A stretch of DNA of 64,000 bases from Rhynchosporium graminicola (Eukaryota; Ascomycota; Leotiomycetes; Helotiales; Ploettnerulaceae). Positions 27,601-39,400 of the stretch are shown here, in pieces. Positions within the stretch are counted from its first letter, which is position 1. Each line of letters starts with the position of its first letter. The stretch is taken from NCBI GenBank assembly GCA_900074885.1, contig FJUW01000031.1, positions 436,634 through 500,633 of the forward strand. Reading direction: 5' to 3'. Under the pieces are notes generated by a model. The model worked only from the letters and a program-made list of their open reading frames with translations. It was not told the origin of the DNA and did not search any database. Made by a program: the position numbers and the translations under genes.

Positions 27601-29288
27601 CCTTTTAGAACTAAGTACGTATTTTAGAGATTTCTAGAGGTATTCCTTATTATTATCCCTCCTCTTCTTCCGCTTCCTTAATAGTAATAAACAGATAGTA
27701 TTAGTAATAGAATTAATATTATCAATAATTATCGGAGATTCTAGCGGACTTTAATAATTATCAGAGATTCTGGCGGACTATCAGAAGGACGCGTAAAATT
27801 ATAATAGCTTCTTATTTTTAAGGACTTATCCTATAGTATTCTTATCTCTTCTTACTATCGTAAATACGATAATTACTATTATAATATATAGTCTTAGGTT
27901 TAATAGGCATACCCTAAGATCTTCAGAAGGATATAGAAGTAAGTAGTATAAGAGCAGGCGGTAGAGAAAATATAGAGCTTTATGCCCTGTTTTAAGCGTA
28001 ATTAATAAGCGAATCTTTAATAGAAGTAATAAGCTTCTTATAACTAGCTGATTAGTTAAGGATCTCTTTAATACTTGAAACTCGGTGAATAAGCGATAGC
28101 CGGATGAAGATAGATATCTTTCTATTAAATATAAAATATGAAATTTAGTATTACTTATTAATTATATATATCATATTTCTTCTCTTTACTTCTTATAATA
28201 TCTACTTATACCCTTTGAATTCTCTTAGTCCTTGGTTTTTTACCGAGTATATGCTATCTCTTAGCGATATCTAGGCTCGCTAAGCTATATTATATAATAT
28301 TAATATATTAGTTATCGAAGTTAATAATAAGATAAGTGAAGTATCTAGCTAAGAATAAGGTCCTATAGTTATATATCTCCTTTCGCGGCGAAAGTCTTAG
28401 TAAATATTAGTATTTAATTTAGTAGGTTTATACGCTTAGCTTTACTTACTTAATGAACTTTATAATGAATTCTCTAGCTATATTATTATTTTCTTATCCT
28501 TAATATCCTATAAGTCTAGATATTCTAGTACTTCTAGCTATATCTCTCTTCTTCTTACTAGAAGTGCCTTTATCTATTTAATATTATTAAGAGATTCGAA
28601 GACTTTATCTAGTATATAGTCCTTATACGCTTTATTAAACCTGTATTCTGCTTTAATAAGAGCTATAAGCTCTATCTTAAACTTAGCTACTTCGGAATTA
28701 GTAAGTTTGAATACGGGTTTTATAAAAGCTATTTAGAGGTTAGTATAATCCTTAGTAGAATCTTTAGACTTTCTATATAATCTCGCTTATTTTCTTATAA
28801 GTATTACCTCGTACTTATTACCCCGAGTTACTAGCGCTACTTAATAGCCTTACTTCCGCTTCTTACTAATCGGCTCTATATTATTAGGTTTATAGTACGA
28901 TTCGTTACCTAGAGAAGTAGCTATAGTAACTAGATCTATAGCTATTATAATTATTAGCTCTAATCTAAGACTCTTTTAGCTACTTATAAATTAGTCCGAT
29001 TAGGATATCTATATCGTCCTCCTTTATCAGATCTCTTACTACTAGTGAATACTCTGGCCGACTATAGTATACCTCCTGGAAGAGAGAAGCTAGTCCTTTC
29101 TAGCAGGCTATACTAAGATTACTACTACTTACTCTAAGCTCTACTAGAGACCTTACTATATAAGTCTTTAATAATATTTGCAATCGAGGCGGCGTCTTTA
29201 GTAGAGAATATACACTCGGAAAAGGATAGATCGCAGTCCCCGCTAGCTATATAATTAAAGAGATACTAAGTGTATTATATAATTCAGA
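27600..29288 (-). pseudogene. Downstream part of the large minus-strand coding relic
   Basis: The frame on the minus strand joins to 36,433-42,480 once chromovirus G1 and one target-site copy are removed. Read through RIP stops, it gives low-complexity helical protein with no recognised family. Because RIP turns CAA/CAG/TGG into stops, a long read-through frame is weak evidence by itself; continuity across the insertion is the best support. Confidence 0.4.
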
Positions 29289-29293
29289 GGTAG
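29289..29293. other. Left target-site duplication of G1
   Basis: GGTAG, pairing with GATAG at 36,428-36,432. The one difference is a RIP-type G-to-A change. Confidence 0.65.
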
Positions 29294-29792
29294 TATCACG
29301 AACCAGCATAGTTCTTAGCACTAAAAAACCGTCCGGGCACTAGAATACTGATAGTACTACCCCGTAATATATACCAGACGAGTTTTAGTACTAGAAAAGA
29401 GTTAGTACTATTAGAGGAAAGGTACTAATACGGTTATAGTATAAACTAAGCGAGTAGTATTATACGCCTACCTGTATTATAGGAATAATAGTATTATAGC
29501 TATAGGTGATCTAGGATCACGTGATATACTAGACTGCTAGATAGGTCGCGAGAGCTTGCACGCTTTGTAAGATAGTCTTATATAGCTAGTATAAGGGAAT
29601 AAAAGTTCTATATAAGACTAGCACTTCTACTATTAGATAGGAGCTTCGTGCTTAAACTCATATAGCAATTAATACTTACTTATAATATCTTAATTCTAAT
29701 TAAGAACCGAACTTCTTATTTACTTTACTTTATAGCTAATACTAATCGACGAGCTTATATACCGCGTACTAGTCAGAACTAGGAATATTATA
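29294..29792 (+). repeat. G1 5' LTR
   Basis: 499 bp, same length as the 3' copy and differing mostly by C-to-T or G-to-A changes. It begins TATCACGAAC (probably TGTCAC before RIP). The outer first ~100 bases retain CA dinucleotides lost in the other copy. Confidence 0.9.
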
Positions 29793-29849
29793 CTTTAAGC
29801 ACCTTACTTAAAGTACTATTAGTAAGAATAAAATAGCCCCTAAAGAAGG

Positions 29850-32800
29850 ATTAATTACAGGAGAAGGATCCTAAGTCGATAAGATAGAGAAGACTAATAA
29901 AGTCACTCTATCTCAAGTTAATCTACTTAATACTTATTATAGAAACTATAATAACTTAGGATAATTTATCCTTTAGTACTAAATATACCTCGCTTTTAAT
30001 AGAGATAAGTTCGAAGCAGATTCTCTTAAAGTCTTATAAATTACTTCGTTCCTCTATAATACCGCAGCCCACTGGATCGAACTAGCCTTAAGTAATTACT
30101 TAGTTAATTAATACTTAACCGGGGCTTATTCTACTACTATAACTGAAAAAAGTCGAGTTATCTTTCGAACTATCGTAAGCTTTACTACTACTATTAAGAG
30201 AGTCTTTAGAGACTCTAATAAGAAAGAATAAGCTAAGAAGCACCTGCTCGGAATTCGATAGCGAGGATCTATTTACGAATATACTGCCGAGTTCTACTGT
30301 TACTCTATATAATTAGATTACACGGATAGTAGATTAAGAGCCTAATACTACTAAGGCCTTAAGGATTATATTAAGGATGAACTTTCTAGGACTAATAAAC
30401 TAGATAACTTAGAAGACCTAATTAAATCGTCTACTACTATTGATAAACGAATCTAAGAATAAGCGAAAGAGAAAGGAGAGTATTTTATACTTACTTACCT
30501 CTAGAAGCTTTAATTTCTATAATAATATAGTAAGTATTAGGTAAGTTTCTAACCTTACCTAAATAATAAACGTAACTACTATAACCCGATAGAAATAGAT
30601 AGAGTAGAGAGAGGTTCTAAGGGCTAAGCTAAGAAAAATAAATATCAAGAGAAGGGTCTCTACTATACGTATAGTAAGCTAGGATACCTCGCATATAATT
30701 ATTCTTAGAAGAAGAAATAGAGAGGGAAACCCTAGAATAAACCTAAGAGAGAATTCGGACTAGTAGAAAGGAAGCTAGATTACTAAGAAGCTTCTAGCGC
30801 AAAATAGAGTTCGCAGGACTTTATAGCTTATAAATCTAGCGAAGAATTCGAAGAGAACTTAGTTAAACTTCTAGATAAAGACTAAGAAAGCTAGAGTATT
30901 ATAGATAAAAGAAACTATCTATATAATAATCTCCTATATAATAACGAAAACTAGACTCTTCGAAATCATAATAATAGAAGAAGAATATAAGCTTATAATA
31001 GAACTAAGTCCGATTTTATAGAATATTACTAAACTTATAATATACCTAACTAAGATATAGACTATATTATTACTTACTACGATACTGCTATTATTATATT
31101 CTAAGTTAATACTAGAGATATCGAGGAACGACTAGATCGTTATATAGCTAATCTCGAAGGAGAACTTGAACTAAAGGAATTCGAATAATTAGATTAGTTC
31201 CTTTGAATTAAAGATACTTAGGCTATTATTAAGAAGATAGGAAGAGAATGCTATTAGCAGAGAAGATAATACTTATTAGAACCGGCTACCTATTAGAGAA
31301 TAGTACTAGATCCTATTCAGGGACGAGCTAATCTCTATTACTATATACCTTATATCCTAATTACTTACGAACTCGGCCTTAGGACTTAGTTAGACGAAAT
31401 AATAGAAAGAATTATTAAAGAAGTATATAATTACTCCCTAATAGAACTATTATACCTAGAGCTTACTACTACTAGAGAGTTTAATTAGTTAATCTTACTA
31501 GTTACTATAGATAATATTAAGATAAAAGCACTTATCGATTCAGAAGCTATAGGACGCTTTATAAACTCGGCCTTTATCGAGAAATAGAATATTCCTATTA
31601 TTATTAACCTAAAACTATACTATATTATCTTACTAGATAATAAAGGCGCTAGATCAGATAAATAAGTTCGTAGAAAGACTAGAGGAATAAGGATAGTTAT
31701 TAATAGATATAAAGAAACGCTTTATTTCGATATTATACTTACTAGATAATATAATATCGTATTAGGAATGTTATAGCTATATAACTATAATCCTAGTATA
31801 AACTAAGTAACTAAGAGAGTTACGTTTAGTAACTATAAATATAAGCGTAGTTAACTAGCTAGTAGAAAAGAGGCTAGCGCTGCCTCCTTAATAAAGATAC
31901 TAATAGACTCTAGCTAGTTAAATCGAGTTCCTAGTTAGAAGGAACTTAGGAATTATCTTAGTTAGATAGATAATATTTAGGAGTAGCTACTCGAACTATA
32001 TAAGAAGTTCTCGAAATTATTTAAGGATCCGCAGGATATAAGAGCTCTACTTAAGTATAAACCTTAAGATTATAAAATAAACTTTAAGAATAGATTTATA
32101 CTTATTATAAAGAAACTTTATTATTATAACTATAATATTATAAGAACACTTAAGGAATATTAGGAGTTAAGTATAAAGAAAGGATAGATTCGGAAATCTA
32201 AGTTATTATACGCTATTAATATACTAGTAGTTAAGAAAGTAAGAGATCCTAAGAGAAGATTATATAGAAACTATTAGATAATTAATAATAGAACTATAAG
32301 AGATATATATCCTTTACTAAACGCGTAGTACCTGCGGGATAAGCTAGCTAAAGTAAAGATATATACTAAGTTAGATTAACGTAACGCGTTTAATTTGATC
32401 CGAATTAAAGAGGAATATAAGTAGAAAACTGCTTTCGTATTACCCTTAGGGCTATAGGAATATATAGTAATACTATTCGGCTTAACTAATACTCTAGCTA
32501 TATATTAAAAGCAGAATAATAATATTATAAGGACGCTTAAGGAATATTAGGAGTTAAGTATAAAGAAAGGATAGATTCGGAAATCTAAGTTATTATACGC
32601 TATTAATATACTAGTAGTTAAGAAAGCAGGAGATCCTAAGGGAAGACTATACGGAGACTATTATATAATTAATAGTAAAACTATAAGAGATATATATCCT
32701 TTACTAAATATATAGTATTTATAAGATAAGCTAACTAGAGTAAAGATATATACTAAGTTAGACTAACGTAATATATTTAATTTAATCCGAATTAAGAAGG

Positions 32801-35280
32801 GATACGAGTAGAAAACTGCTTTCGTATTACTCTTAGGGTTATAGGAATATACGATAATACTATTTAGCTTAACTAGTACCTTAGCTATATATTAAAAGCA
32901 GAATAATAATATTCTTAAGGACTTTATTAAGAAATTCGCTATATATTACTTAGATAATATCTTAGTATACTCGAAGACTATCGAGGCATACTAGAGCTAT
33001 ATTACCTAAGTTATAGAAGTACTATATAAAGTAGATTCTAGACTAAAGATATCGAAATATAAATTCTTAGTTAAATAAGTTATTTTCCTAAGATATATTA
33101 TTCGCCCGGGAGAAATAAGTATTAACTCGGAGAAAATTAGAGCTATAAAAGAATAGGAATTACTAAAGAATATTAAGGATATATAATTATAATTAGGTTT
33201 CGCTAACTTCTACTAATAGTTTATTAGAAACTATTCTAAGATTACTAAACTACTTACGAGCTTGATAAGGAAGGGCATTCCTTTTACTTAGACTAGCTAG
33301 TATAAGGAAGCTTTTCAGAGATTTAAAAAAGAATTTATAAAAGAACTAATCTTATATATTTTCGATAAAGAAAAGGAAAGTATAATAGAAATAGATATCT
33401 CTAATACTTATACTAGCGTAGTATACCTGCAGCGAGATAATAAAGGATAATTATACTTAGTTACTTACTTTTTAGAGAAAATATCTCTAGCTAAATAGAA
33501 TTATAATATCTATAAGAAAGAACTTATAGCGATTATTAAAGTACTTAAATACTCGAAAATATACTTATAAGGAGCTAAGTTCCTAGTTATTATCTATATC
33601 GACTATATAAATCTTCGAATCTTTATAATTACTAAGGTCTTAGATAATCGTCGATTAACTTAATAGTCCGAGGAACTCGCCTCTTTTAATCTAATTATTA
33701 AGTATATATAAGGAAAAGATAATATATAAGTAAATACTCTAAGTAGATTACTAGGTTATAAAGATAATAAGGTCTATAATAAGACTACCTTACTTAAATA
33801 GCTAGATAATAGAGATATAGTTACTAATATCTGAGAAGCTATTACGATTAAGTAAGAAATTAAGAGACCTTAGTATAATACCTTAAAAGAGGCCTAGAAG
33901 AAAGATAGAATATCCCTAGATAAGACTAAGGAACTCGTTATAAGGAATATAATTAAGAATAGTATTATACGAGTTAATAGGAAAGTTTAGCTTCCGCTAA
34001 GCTTAGTAAAAGTATATATTAAAGAATAATATAAGCTTCCCGCGTATAGATACTAAGGGATATAGAGAATATATCTAAGGATTTTAAGAAACTACTAGTT
34101 AGAAGGACTCCGCTAAGTAGTTAAAGAAGTACTAGCTAACTATAATACTTGCCTTAGGAATAAGTCTTCTTAATATATACTTTATAAGCAGATAATTATA
34201 GTACTAATACTACTATTATCTTAGAAATCGATATCATAGGACTTTATAGAGCTATTACTACTATCGAAAGATCTAGTTATAGAAGTTAGCTATAATATAA
34301 TACTTATTATTATAGAAAGACTTACTAAGTATATAATCTTAGTACTAGTCTTATCTATTCTTATAGCTAAATATTCAGTATAAGTATATCTTAAGGAGGT
34401 AGTCTCTAAGTATAAAGTACTTAAAGAAATCATATCGGATCGAGATAAGTTATTTATATTAAAGTTCTAGAATACTTTAATAAAGTTCCTAAGGACTAAA
34501 TAGAAACTATTAATAGCTTTCTATCCTTAGACTAATAAAGGAAATAAAAGAATAAACTAAGTAGTTAAAGTATACTTACGCTATTATATTAACTATTAAT
34601 AAAATAATTAAGTAGAATTACTACTACTTATAGAATTTACATATAATAGCTCGACTATAGAAATAATAAAAGTTATATTATTCTTCGCGAATTATAGTTA
34701 TAAACCTATCGCTTATAAAGAGCTTAATATTACTATTAAGGATAATAATATAGCTCGTATCTAGATCCGGAATATCTAGGACCTCTATAAGGAACTCGCA
34801 GAGGAACTCTAGTTTATAGTAGAGAAGAATATATATTATTATAATAAGAATCGTAGTTAGGAGCTAATACTATAGGAGGAGGATAGGGTTTACTTTCTAT
34901 AAAAAAATATTAATATATAGAAACTAAGTAATAAGTTAGATTATAAGAAACTTAGATCTTTTAAAATTAAATATATTAAAAGACCTTTAAATTATAAACT
35001 CTAGCTACTAGCTATAATAAAGAAGATATTCCTAATATTCTATATATCCTTATTAGAAAAAGTACTACCGGGAGTACTACTAGCCCCGAAGATATACGCT
35101 AAACTAGTTAACTTACTCGTAGAATACGATATAGAGGAGCTACTAGACTATTAGTATAAATAAGGTATTATTAGATACCTAGTAAAATAGAAGAACTATC
35201 TATATTCGGAAAATATATAAGAACTTAAGTTAAGCTTTTACTACTTAGTATTACTAGCTAATTTCTATCGATAAAACCTA
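29850..35280 (+). pseudogene. G1 gag-pol, RIP-inactivated
   Basis: Traces in order: CCHC zinc knuckle at 30,661-30,702 (spacing CX2CX4HX4C when Tyr is taken as mutated Cys/His); aspartic protease at about 31,531-31,551 (LIDSEAIG); reverse transcriptase 32,100-32,980 with KTAFVLPLGL and YLDNILVYS (32,946-32,972; second Asp of YLDD is Asn); RNase H 33,381-33,770; integrase with N-terminal zinc-binding region 34,030-34,160 and core to about 34,790 (IISDRDKLF, YPQTNKG); chromodomain about 35,100-35,260. A 387 bp in-frame duplication lies in the reverse transcriptase. Many in-frame stops, none repaired here. Confidence 0.88.
32134..32907 (+). repeat. 387 bp tandem duplication in G1 reverse transcriptase
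   Basis: 32,134-32,520 is repeated at 32,521-32,907. The period is constant at both ends (32,134/32,521 and 32,501/32,888). 387 is 129 codons, so the frame is kept. The copies differ by transitions of RIP type. Confidence 0.9.
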
Positions 35281-35860
35281 GATCTGCTTAGAGCAGATCT
35301 ATAAGATCGAAAGGAAAGTTGATTATTAGGTCGAACGAGAGGTCGATAAGGACATTAGAACTAGAGGGTTCTACGCTTACTAGCTTAGTATCTTTAGGTA
35401 ACCTCTCTCTTTCCTGTTTCTCTTTTTCTTCCTTTTCTAGAGCTTTAAGAGTATCGAGCTTAGCTATCGAGTTCAGACTAGTAGTAATTATCTTTTACTA
35501 CTTTTCGTATAAGAAATATTTCTATTTCTTTAATCTTATAATTTACATATAGAACTTAGTTATAGCTAAGTTTTCCTTATCTTTTTATTTTTTAATTTAG
35601 GAATCTAGACTTTCTTATTCGGAAGCTATAAGTATTCGGTTCCTTATACGAATATTATAGGATTTATTTAATTAGGCGTAATAACTATATCTAATTAGTT
35701 TAGGATCGCGAGGCGATATATACTCTTTATATTCCGCCTTTTTATATCTAGTATATAATATTATAATTTTACTACTTAATTCTATTTATCTTCTAAGTAT
35801 AATATAATCGACTTATTTAGTTAAGCGTTCGAGGGGTATAATAAAAAAAAGAGATAGCTA
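35280..35860 (-). pseudogene. Antisense extra ORF at the 3' end of G1 (inferred)
   Basis: On the strand opposite to pol, between the chromodomain and the 3' LTR, one frame reads as protein-like sequence: a lysine/glutamine-rich segment, then a charged coiled-coil-like run KALEKEEKEKQERERLP (around 35,410-35,460), then SVEPSSSNVLIDLSFDL. The last ~60 codons have no stop. It is tail-to-tail with pol. No family recognised. A 77-codon plus-strand frame over the same bases (35,319-35,552) is taken as its shadow. Confidence 0.45.
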
Positions 35861-35928
35861 TAAGTAGTTATTAATATTTCCTTAGGTGTACTTAAGCATA
35901 GGAATACGCTAAGACAGAAGGGGGATAG

Positions 35929-36427
35929 TATTACGAACTAGTATAGTTCTTAGTACTAAAAAACCGTCCGGGTACTAGAATACTAATAGTACTACCCCGT
36001 AATATATACCAGACGAATTTTAGTACTAGAAAAGAGTTAGTACTATTAGAGGAAAGGTACTAATACAGTTATAATATAAACTAAGCGAGTAGTATTATAC
36101 GCCTACCTGTATTATAGGAATAATAGTATTATAGCTATAGGTAATCTAGGATCACGTGATATACTAGACTGCTAGATAGGTCGCGAGAGCTTACACGCTC
36201 TATAAGACAGTCTTATATAGCTAGTATAAGGGAACGAAAGTTCTATATAAGACTAGTACTTCTACTATTAGATAGGAGCTTCGTGCTCAAATTCATATAG
36301 TAATTAATATCTGCTTATAATATCTTAATTCTAATTAAGAACCGAACTTCTTATTTACTTTACTTTATAGCTAATACTAACCGACGAGCCTGTACACCGC
36401 GTACTAGTCAGAACCAGGAACGTTACA
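35929..36427 (+). repeat. G1 3' LTR
   Basis: 499 bp direct repeat of 29,294-29,792, ending CGTTACA. Its outer right end keeps CA dinucleotides (near 36,385-36,427) where the 5' copy has TA. Confidence 0.9.
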
Positions 36428-36432
36428 GATAG
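36428..36432. other. Right target-site duplication of G1
   Basis: GATAG directly after the LTR end, partner of GGTAG at 29,289-29,293. Confidence 0.65.
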
Positions 36433-39400
36433 CTTCTATAGCTCTTATGATCTTAGTTCTATCATATAGCCGCTCTTATATATATAAGTAGTCTTTTCTA
36501 CGAATATTAATAATATTAATAGTATTTATTATAAGATTAATTATAGATTCTGACTCGCTTTTAATACGCTTAGGCTCTCTGCTTCTATATTGAACTTATA
36601 CTTCTGAGTATTAATATTTCTAGTTAAGGTATTAAATAGCTATACCTCGATCTCTATCTTTATTTCGACCTCTATTATAGCTCCCTACTCTATCTAATTC
36701 GCTGATTTCAATTAGACTAGAAGATATATAGGCACTTCCTCGACTGAATTAACTAAGCTATAAATAGATATAATATTATTAAAAGATTTAATAATACTAT
36801 TAATACTCTAGGTGTCTTCGAATAGGTATTAGAAGTTATTAAAGTTTATTATCCCTAAAGCGAAATCCAGTAGCTGCTTATATATAATATTCTATAAGTC
36901 GAAGTTATTATTAAAGTCGCTATATTACTCTATATTGAAAAGACTAAGAAGAGGTTTAAAAAAATATAATAGTCTCCGAGTTAGAGTCTAACTTTCTAAA
37001 TAGATATAGATAAGTAAAGAATAGAGAATTTCAGGTCTATATATAGAGATATAGCTTTCTTATATATAACTTTTCGAAACGCGCTAATCTGCTCTAAAAT
37101 ACTATAAGACTTAGTCTAAGGGTTATTACTAGGGTTATACTCTTCTTAGTATATATAGCTAACCGGAAATTATAAGGTAAGCAGTAAGAAGAGGATTTAT
37201 ATTCTTTTAGTCTACGCTATTAGTCTACTATACTTACTTAGTAATATCGCTTATAAGTCTTTAACTTAATCTTCATATAACTATATTAGCTCGCTACGAG
37301 CTAGCTATTATCTGAAATCGCCTCTACTAATTACTAATATCTTATATCGCTATTTAAAAGTATTAATCTATTTATCTCTTAATAGTAAATATCTTTTACT
37401 TCTTTTCGAAACTTATATTATATAAATCTCGCTTCTACTGGAGTAAGTCTAGTCTAGTAAGGATAATAATATACTAAGATAAGTCTAATATACTTACTAG
37501 ATATAATTATATATATACGAACCGATTGAAGAACTCAGCCTATATATAATAAGGCTATAATACCGAAAGGTATTATGCGATCGTAATTTCCCTCCCTTTT
37601 TAGATCCGATTAATAATCAGGACTATCTCTATTAAGAGAAGCTCTCTCGAATATAGTAACTCCGCATACTTTTATATAATATACTACTAGTAAAGTGTAT
37701 TATATTTCGACGTCGCGTATATTTAAGATATATATAATAGCAGTAGATATATCTAGGTCTAGCCCTAAAGTCGTCTCGAGCTTCCGGCTTATCGCTTACT
37801 ATACTTATAGAGTTAGCTAAAGTATCTTAGAATTTAGAGAGTATTTATCGAGTCTAGTATAGTTACTAATGAAATTAGTATTAGATTCGGCTAGGGTTAG
37901 TATTATAAACGCACGATCCTTTTAGCTAAGAGGCTCGAAATATCACTTGCTTTTCTTTCCTTTCTCGTCTATATAAGAGTTATTTATTATATAGATAGTG
38001 ATATTTAATTTTATACTTTTCTAACGATCTATACGTATATAAGAGAAGTAATATTATAATAGAAGAGCTTCCGAACTATTTATTACCCTTAATATATTAT
38101 TAGTATATTATAGTTTGAATTTTATAGTCTAATAACCTCTTCGTGTACTATATATTTTAGTCGCCTTACTATATCCTTATAGATAAGTCAGATATTTCTA
38201 TCTCAGAGACTAATAGGATTTAGTAGGTATTATTATATTAAGTCGATAAACTAGGGTTATCTTAGTTATAGCGAAGTAATCTTATACGCAGGTTTCGTAA
38301 GGTCGTCCTCATGCCGGACGCTATCATTAGATAGACTTATAGATAAGTCTTAATATAACCCGGATTATAAATATAAAGTATTTATAAGCTTAGCTAAGCT
38401 ATTATATACCTCTGAATTAAAAGTGCAGATAAGAAGTATAGTATATCAGATAGAAAGTTAGTCCTATCGAAATAAGAAGTTCTTTTATTAAGTATTATTA
38501 TAATAGTTTTATATTTCTTCGCTAAGATCTATATTATCTATTAAGGTCTTAATAATTAAAAGTCTTATTCCGGATTAATTCCTAGTATTCTCGCAGAGAA
38601 TATAAGTAGGATCTAGAAAGTATATATATCTATCTTTAGTAAACTACTTTAGTTTTATTCTTCTTACGAGATTATTAATTTATAATAAGTACTAGATAAT
38701 ATTATACTATAGTAGAAGTCGGGTTAGAGCACGAGTCGTTATATCTGAAAAGTCAATAATCATACTTAATAGAAAGGATAGAGTATCGAATACTTATAGT
38801 ATTAAGAAAAGAATAAAGAGATTATAGTATAAAAATCTTATAGCTAGGGGAGAGCTACAGAAGGGCCCTTTAGTAGATACTCAGATAAATAATAATACGC
38901 TTATAACTAGCGTCTGATTATATACTTGTTAGTAACGAGTTCAATAGAGAGGCGAAAACTGCCCCGGGAGGTCTATAAGCCTAATAAGGCGTTTCTGCCT
39001 TATTATATCCTACCCCCTAAAAAGGAGCTATTACTACTATTCTCTTATTCCTAGCTTTTATCGTAACTATCTAAGTGGAAAAAAGTTAGCGAGATTAATA
39101 GTCTTATTACTAGAAGCTAACCTTTAACTTTAAATATATATCCGGAGCATTATGATTTTTTCTATATCTTTACCTCGAAGTGCTACTTAGTACTCGCCTC
39201 TACTTAAGAGGATTCTTATAATAAGTACTCTTTATTTTTATTATAACTTGGAAAAGTTACTATAGAGATCGAAAAGATTATTACGAGGTAATAAAGTATC
39301 TATAATTAAGCGTATTTCGTAGAAGAAGCCTTTAATAAGAAAAGGTATAATTCTAAAGCGTATAGTAGCGAGCTTATCTCTACCTCCTTAATCGTGTATA

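Larger units (their letters stand above)
29294..36427 (+). mobile_element. Ty3/Gypsy chromovirus G1 (7,134 bp)
   Basis: Complete LTR retrotransposon with 499 bp LTRs, a 5 bp target-site duplication, a purine-rich tract just before the 3' LTR (35,911-35,924), and gag, protease, reverse transcriptase, RNase H, integrase and chromodomain in Ty3 order. The chromodomain places it among chromoviruses, which in fungi often insert into heterochromatin. It interrupts the SET-containing relic. RIP stops throughout make it inactive. Confidence 0.9.

Noticed and set aside
35319..35552. 77-codon plus-strand ORF
   Set aside because: Falls in the 3' spacer of G1 as the complement of a better, charged coiled-coil frame on the minus strand.
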